Shown: positions 59,841-64,000 of the stretch, piece by piece | How the letters are laid out: each line of letters begins with the position of its first letter | How positions within the stretch are numbered: the first letter of the stretch is position 1 | NCBI RefSeq assembly: GCF_001042905.1 | Contig: NZ_JYLB01000005.1 | Coordinates: 124,001 to 188,000, forward strand | Length of the DNA: 64,000 nucleotides | DNA from: Pseudomonas lini | Lineage (GTDB): Bacteria > Pseudomonadota > Gammaproteobacteria > Pseudomonadales > Pseudomonadaceae | Direction of reading: 5' to 3' | Position numbers and translations under genes: made by a program | The notes under the pieces: generated by a model | What the model saw: only the letters and a program-made list of their open reading frames with translations | What the model was told of the DNA's origin: nothing | The model's database searches: none

Positions 59841-60070
59841 TAAAACGACTCACGCTCCTGATCGGTTGGTTGCTCACGGTCAGCCATAAAGTCTGCGCTC
59901 ACGCCTTCGCCGTCGAACCAGCTATCCCAGGCTTCTCCTGCCGGGGTGATGAGGCGAGTCCTGCCGATAGCGATAACATCGACACGCTTCACATCACTGG
60001 GCATTGCGACAGCTTTGGGCAGGCGGACGGCCTGGCTTCGATTGCTCATAAAAAGGGTGGTTTGTTCCAT
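59840..60070 (-). CDS. vapB: VapB antitoxin
   Basis: A 76-residue antitoxin. The swapped-hairpin AbrB-type DNA-binding part is MEQTTLFMSNRSQAVRLPKAVAMP (1-24), with the acidic toxin-binding tail GEAWDSWFDGEGVSADFMADREQ. Pairs with VapC. A GGAGG lies upstream of the ATG. Confidence 0.93.
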   Translation of the reverse strand: MEQTTLFMSNRSQAVRLPKAVAMPSDVKRVDVIAIGRTRLITPAGEAWDSWFDGEGVSADFMADREQPTDQERESF

Positions 60071-60194
60071 GGCAGGCCTCCTGCGCTTTGCTGACGCTTG
60101 AAGTCAGAAGCATAGAATTTTGTTGGGATATGTCAATGGGATATACACGATGACTGATGAAAGGTTGTGATAGTCACGACAGTTTCAATGGTTA

Positions 60195-60236
60195 CAAAAA
60201 ACGGCTGCTGTCAGAGATGACAAGCAGCCGTTTTTA
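60195..60236. terminator. Second terminator hairpin matching that of gabP
   Basis: aaaaaacggctgct / agcagccgttttt with loop gtcagagatgaca. The loop and stem match 59373-59411, and the C-G pairs are changed to T-A on both arms. Confidence 0.85.
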
Positions 60237-60250
60237 CTTCCAGAGTGGCC

Positions 60251-60703
60251 TTACTCAGCCTTTTCCACCGGCAAGTCCAGCGACTGACGATAACTGTCCA
60301 GCGCATCGCCAAAGTCAGTGATGAATTGCGGATCGGTCAGCCAGGCCTGGGCGGCGTCGCGGTCCATGCCATCGGCCCACATGCGGTAGTCGATCAGCAT
60401 GTCGGCGGCCAGGTGCGTGGCGGCCATGGCTTCGTTGTCGGCGTTTTCCATGTCCAGCAGTTCTGGATGGTCGCTGATGATTTCGGCGAGGTTCGACAGT
60501 AGGGTCAGCAGCATGTCGTTGCGGCTGGTGGCCTCGACGTCACGCATTTTGCTGAACATCGCCAAGGTGTATTCCGGGATCGGCTCGCCGAGTTCGCCCA
60601 GGTCATCATCCAGTTCGGCGGGTTTTCTGCCGTGAATATTGATTTGCTTGGCTTTGGCCTTTGCGCGCTTGGCGCGTTTCTGTTGCTTGTTCAGGGATGC
60701 CAT
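60251..60703 (-). CDS. Hypothetical protein, tandem paralog 2
   Basis: A 150-residue protein with a strongly basic start (MASLNKQQKRAKRAKAKAKQ), then acidic helices (HPELLDMENADNEAMAATHLAADMLIDYRMWADGMD, DPQFITDFGDALDSY). The gene just upstream has the same layout. Function unknown; the basic leader suggests RNA or DNA contact. Confidence 0.75.
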   Translation of the reverse strand: MASLNKQQKRAKRAKAKAKQINIHGRKPAELDDDLGELGEPIPEYTLAMFSKMRDVEATSRNDMLLTLLSNLAEIISDHPELLDMENADNEAMAATHLAADMLIDYRMWADGMDRDAAQAWLTDPQFITDFGDALDSYRQSLDLPVEKAE

Positions 60704-60709
60704 GGGAAC

Positions 60710-61126
60710 TCAGTTTGGTTTCTGTTGGGTTTGGGCCGCGATGACTTCGGACGCTGCCACGTAGTCAGCCTGGAAGGCCGGGGATTCGATCCACGCCAAG
60801 GCGCTGGCTTCGTCAGCTTCGGTGGACCATTGGCGATACTCGATCAGCGCAGCGATGATGAAGTCTGTCGCGGTTTCTTCGCCTTCCTGTTCCAGCACCA
60901 GCGCGAGCAGTGGGTGTTCAAGAAAGGCCGCGCACATCGCCTGTTGACTGATCTTTGCCGCATCGATCATTTCTTTGAACAGTTCGGTCAGGTCCACCGA
61001 TTCGAAGTCGATGCGATCGTCGTTCGGGTCCAGCTCGACCGGCGCGGCAGCCCGCTGGGTGCGGTTCTGCTTGGCCTTGGCTTTGGCGCGGGAGGCGCGT
61101 TTGTTCTGCTTGTTGGCGGAGGCCAT
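60710..61126 (-). CDS. Hypothetical protein, tandem paralog 1
   Basis: A 138-residue protein: MASANKQNKRASRAKAKAKQNRT at the start, then EMIDAAKISQQAMCAAFLEHPLLALVLEQEGEETATDFIIAALIEYRQWSTEADEASA and SPAFQADYVAAS. Related to the adjacent 150-residue protein along its length, so it arose by duplication. The start at 61126 is supported by this alignment; the longer upstream frame is rejected. Confidence 0.75.
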   Translation of the reverse strand: MASANKQNKRASRAKAKAKQNRTQRAAAPVELDPNDDRIDFESVDLTELFKEMIDAAKISQQAMCAAFLEHPLLALVLEQEGEETATDFIIAALIEYRQWSTEADEASALAWIESPAFQADYVAASEVIAAQTQQKPN

Positions 61127-61163
61127 GGGCGTCGTTCCGTAATTCGTTGAGAGGGCGCATGCA

Positions 61164-62138
61164 TCAACTGCGTGGCACTCGCCGCCCGGGTGTATCGGGG
61201 GCCAGCTCGCCGGTCTGCAGCCAGGACAATGCAATGGGCCATAGTGTGGCTTGGTATGCGCTGCGAAAAAAGGCGAAATGTCCGACTTCTTCTTCGCCGA
61301 TATCTTCGGGGGCGATTCGCAGGTGGGTATTTGTGCTGCCAGTGAAGTAGCCGAGCAAGCGTTCGATCGCCGGAATCGTACCGTAGGGATCGTCGCTGAG
61401 GCTGATCGCCAGGGTCTGGGCTGTGACGTTGGCGAAGGGAAGCTGGCCGTTTTTGGCGTGGATGACACGACCGCTGGGGCGTTTCTCGTATCGGGCGGTG
61501 GGCTTGCTCCAGTCGCGAACTACACCGGCCGGGGTGTCTTCGAGCCAGCCGAGGCGTTTGCCGGGAAAGTAGCCGTACAGCATGGTCATCAATGGCATCA
61601 CCACATGCCACTTGCCAAACATTCGCCAGCGATGAGCAGGGGCATAGTCGCGCCAGTAAGCGAACTGCGCACCCACCGTCACCAAGCGTCGGATCACATG
61701 CCCGGAGGCTCCCAGCCCGGCCGCGCAACCGCCGAAGCTGTGGCCGACGACATTGATGGGTTGTTGTGCAAACTCGCGTTGCGCCCTTTGCAGCATCGCC
61801 TCGAAATCCAGCGCGCCCCAATCGGACCATGAGGCCTCAAGCCCCTTCAGTGACGCAGGGCGCGACTCGCCGATGCCGCGGTAGTCATAGGTGATCACGT
61901 CGAAGCCGTTGGCGAACAGGTAATCGGCGAAGCGCGAGTAGTGTCGGCAACGGACTGAAGTAGCGGCGTTGATGATCACCACCGGACGGGTTGGGTCTTG
62001 ATTCGCATGCCGCCAGGTGAAGCCGCCAAGGATGAAGCCGTCGGTGGCGGGTTCGTTGAACGGCTCTCCGGCGGCACTGGAGGGCGATTTTCCGAGTTGG
62101 ATCGTTGGAAGTTGCGTGAGCAGGGTTTGTTGTCTCAT
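61164..62138 (-). CDS. Alpha/beta hydrolase, esterase-type
   Basis: A 324-residue protein. The nucleophile elbow GHSFGG (VVGHSFGGCAAG, about 113-124) and the preceding GFDVITYDYRGIGESRPA (oxyanion side) mark a serine hydrolase. A likely acid and histidine come later (DDPYGTIPAIE and EVGHFAFFR). The start at 62138 has GGAG. No lid domain signature tells the substrate. It precedes the tandem paralogs in the same direction. Confidence 0.85.
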   Translation of the reverse strand: MRQQTLLTQLPTIQLGKSPSSAAGEPFNEPATDGFILGGFTWRHANQDPTRPVVIINAATSVRCRHYSRFADYLFANGFDVITYDYRGIGESRPASLKGLEASWSDWGALDFEAMLQRAQREFAQQPINVVGHSFGGCAAGLGASGHVIRRLVTVGAQFAYWRDYAPAHRWRMFGKWHVVMPLMTMLYGYFPGKRLGWLEDTPAGVVRDWSKPTARYEKRPSGRVIHAKNGQLPFANVTAQTLAISLSDDPYGTIPAIERLLGYFTGSTNTHLRIAPEDIGEEEVGHFAFFRSAYQATLWPIALSWLQTGELAPDTPGRRVPRS

Positions 62139-62193
62139 TGGTGCTCCGTTGCAAACCGGGCCCATTTAGAGCGAAAGTTTGTCTAGAGTTTGT

Positions 62194-63876
62194 CTACGGT
62201 ATGGCGTCAGTAAAACTCCTGAGAATCCAGCGGCCTTTGTGCAAACTACCTGATTTTTCAATACTTTGGTCGCGTGTCGACATCGAGTGCAGCAAATTGC
62301 GAAATTTGTTCTGCTTTTGTTTTTCGTCTAAAGCATCCGACAGTTTGTCTAGGATTAGCGCGACTAGCTCAATGCGTGATGCTGACCCATATTGCCTCAA
62401 ATAGTCGAGAATCAGATCTTTGTAGTAGCCATCATTGAAAGCCCGGTTGCGAATATAGTCGCTTTGGTTGCCCGTGCTGCGCGCCACTTGGGCGGCCGCG
62501 TAATAATTCGGTTTTCGCCCCTCAATAAGCCCTTGCTTGCGCAGCAAGACCGCGGCATTTTCTGTGATGGGTTGTCTTTTCTGCACCCTGTCCAGCAGCA
62601 TGACTGTATTCAATGGCAGATCCTGATTTTCTAACAATAGACGGGTGTAGTTTTCGTCGATCACGTTCCCGTAAATTTCCAGCACAACTTTGTTTTCCTT
62701 GGACTTGCTGTAGTCCGGCAGTGGGAAGTACCGGCTACGTTGGGACAGAGTCATGGTGGAAATACCGAAACCCATGGTGTCGATCATGTTCAAGCCGACC
62801 ATCGCTTGGGTCAGCCAAGGGTTACGGTAGCGGCTTGGCGTATGCTCGCCGCTAAAGTAATCCTCAGGTTCACCCTCATAGAAACCGCCAGCATTTTCGA
62901 ATACCAATCTGTCGACGCGCTCTACGACCATAATGCGTGAGCGCAGTTGATAGTCCTGATGGGCAATGCAGTTGTGCAAGGCTTCCAGGATAACGCGAGT
63001 GTCATATTTGCTGACTTCGGTGGCCAGCAATTGGTTTTGTGGAAAAAGCTTGTAGTCAATATTACGTATGCGATGCAGCACCTGAGTCGTCGTCAGTAAA
63101 AACGGTAGGCCAAAGTGTTCGTATGCCTGTTCTTCACCTGCGAGTTTCCAGGTGATTTGTGCCAGGGTTGGCAGAAAATGACTGGCTTCTCGTTTGCCCA
63201 CCAACAACAAAGCGGAGTGCGTGATGCATCCCTGAATAGTCAGCTTCGCTTTGTCCAGAAAAGTCGCCAGATCCCAGGTTTGAATGTCTTCAGCAAATGA
63301 AGCATTGCGGTGTTTCTCCGCAAACTTCTGTCGTGCTACGTCGACCGCCTGTTCATCAAGGTCGGCGTGGGTCGCGCCTAATACCGTCTGAGCCGACCAA
63401 TCCTGTATGTCGATTGGCTCATTCAAAATGGCCTCCAGCCGTTCCTGCCGCATCTCAGTCAATGCATCGTCCAGCCGCTGCCAGGCTTTATCGTGCGCAT
63501 AAACCGGCAGCCTCGGCCTATGCTTGGGGATATGAAACACCCAAACGGTTTTGCCGGTATCGCTGGTAGTGAAACTTTCGATGCAAAAACCTTCCGAGTT
63601 CAGATTGCAGCAACGCCCCAGCAAACGCTGGCGAATGTTTTCAGGTGTGTAGTCATGAAGCTGCTGGACTCCGACAATGTGTAGCGAACAATCCTGAACG
63701 CCGATCACCAAATGACCTCCGGCCATATTTGCGATGGCGGATAGATAACTCGCAATATCTGCACCTTTGCGTCCGGACACGGCGTGAGTAAGGTTCTTGA
63801 ACTCTTTCCATTCGCAGGCAGTGTTTTCCTTGGGGTATTTGCCGCGTAGGTAGTTTTGAAGGGTCAATTCGTTCAC
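62194..63876 (-). CDS. AlbA_2-domain ATP-binding regulator
   Basis: A 560-residue protein. The AlbA_2 (Schlafen AAA_4-like) part is in ENTACEWKEFKNLTH (about 15-29), YLSAIANMAGGHLVIGVQDCS and PENIRQRLLG (about 75). A GHKL-like or HATPase-type middle includes YDTRVILEALHNCIAHQDYQLRSRI and FENAGGFYEGEPEDYF. A winged-helix tail follows. These proteins often lie beside restriction or defence genes. GTG at 63876 is chosen since it overlaps the stop of the upstream gene (GTGA); the longer frame adds only six residues. Confidence 0.75.
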   Translation of the reverse strand: MNELTLQNYLRGKYPKENTACEWKEFKNLTHAVSGRKGADIASYLSAIANMAGGHLVIGVQDCSLHIVGVQQLHDYTPENIRQRLLGRCCNLNSEGFCIESFTTSDTGKTVWVFHIPKHRPRLPVYAHDKAWQRLDDALTEMRQERLEAILNEPIDIQDWSAQTVLGATHADLDEQAVDVARQKFAEKHRNASFAEDIQTWDLATFLDKAKLTIQGCITHSALLLVGKREASHFLPTLAQITWKLAGEEQAYEHFGLPFLLTTTQVLHRIRNIDYKLFPQNQLLATEVSKYDTRVILEALHNCIAHQDYQLRSRIMVVERVDRLVFENAGGFYEGEPEDYFSGEHTPSRYRNPWLTQAMVGLNMIDTMGFGISTMTLSQRSRYFPLPDYSKSKENKVVLEIYGNVIDENYTRLLLENQDLPLNTVMLLDRVQKRQPITENAAVLLRKQGLIEGRKPNYYAAAQVARSTGNQSDYIRNRAFNDGYYKDLILDYLRQYGSASRIELVALILDKLSDALDEKQKQNKFRNLLHSMSTRDQSIEKSGSLHKGRWILRSFTDAIP

Positions 63877-64000
63877 CGGATTACCCGGCCACACAACCGC
63901 TCCTCAATCACCGCCCATTCCCGATCCAGTTCTGTGCAAAGTTCCTCCTCGCTCGGTAGCACCAGTCTGTAGGTGCTGGCAAACAGCTGTTCGTTGCCTT
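63873..64000 (-). CDS. DUF1016/YhcG-like PDDEXK nuclease, C-terminal end (cut by window edge)
   Basis: The visible C-terminal 41 residues read NEQLFASTYRLVLPSEEELC... and end with CGRVIR. This resembles the ending of DUF1016 (YhcG) nucleases, which finish ASRYQLxLPSEEEL. The stop overlaps the AlbA_2 gene start. The N-terminus is outside the window, so the family call is tentative. DUF1016 genes are common in restriction-modification islands. Confidence 0.6.
   Translation of the reverse strand, partial: GNEQLFASTYRLVLPSEEELCTELDREWAVIEERLCGRVIR

Noticed and set aside
61127..61468. Extension of the paralog at 60710-61126
   Set aside because: The frame overlaps the hydrolase gene on the same strand and the extra sequence is not shared with the adjacent paralog.

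Overview
The window is a stretch of a Pseudomonas chromosome, most likely from the P. fluorescens group. The evidence is high GC content, Pseudomonas-type gene order (gshA-tex-ompR/envZ-rimBK-hslR-hslO-pckA, then fdhD-ydeP-lysM-nudE-cysQ-dctBD-rmlC), OprD porins, DUF1493 and pyocin-type genes, and many palindromic REP-like elements of the kinds scattered through fluorescent pseudomonads. No rRNA, CRISPR array, integrase or transposase was found. One tRNA gene (Thr, anticodon TGT) is present.

Layout. 1-11.4 kb is core: start of gshA (cut by the left edge), a PaaI-type thioesterase coupled to tex, the OmpR/EnvZ two-component system, the RimB/RimK ribosomal-protein S6 glutamylation pair, HslR/HslO heat-shock proteins and ATP-type PEP carboxykinase. 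11.4-16.4 kb is an accessory toxin segment: a colicin-E3-type ribosome nuclease with its immunity protein, a ParE/RelE-type toxin-antitoxin pair, and a Tle1/DUF2235-like serine hydrolase flanked by two paralogous small helical proteins, one with a structured upstream region. 16.6-33 kb returns to core: RecQ helicase, 3-hydroxyacyl-CoA dehydrogenase and thioesterase, a glycine-zipper protein, YdeP-type molybdopterin oxidoreductase with FdhD and a LysR regulator, LysM/BON protein, YrfG, NudE, CysQ, DctBD and RmlC.

33.8-45.7 kb is metabolic: a three-domain kinase/M23-like/aminotransferase fusion, the agmatine-to-putrescine genes aguBA, DsbA-like and SnoaL-like proteins, an OprD-type porin, and a cluster that combines a 2-oxoglutarate dioxygenase, a GNAT acetyltransferase and an AzlCD amino-acid exporter. 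45.7-52.7 kb is mosaic: a candidate small RNA, an Xre/RES toxin-antitoxin operon, a convergent HigB/HigA-like pair in AT-richer DNA, a tautomerase/DsbA/SDR operon, and a 2.2-kb module (TIM-barrel isomerase and an Abi-family protein) bounded by a 78-bp direct repeat that carries the tRNA-Thr 3' end and its terminator.

53-64 kb holds a methyltransferase downstream of a polar amino-acid ABC transporter operon, a GABA permease with a good sigma54-type promoter, a vapBC pair lying between two matching terminator hairpins, two tandem paralogous small proteins, an alpha/beta hydrolase and, at the right edge, an AlbA_2-type regulator coupled to the end of a DUF1016/YhcG-type nuclease gene, which looks like the border of a defence or restriction island.

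The most interesting points for follow-up are the tRNA-bounded Abi module, the E3-type nuclease lacking a recognisable receptor-binding domain, the candidate small RNA at 45967-46127, the UUCG-capped three-way-junction element at 14443-14511, and the right-edge defence genes.
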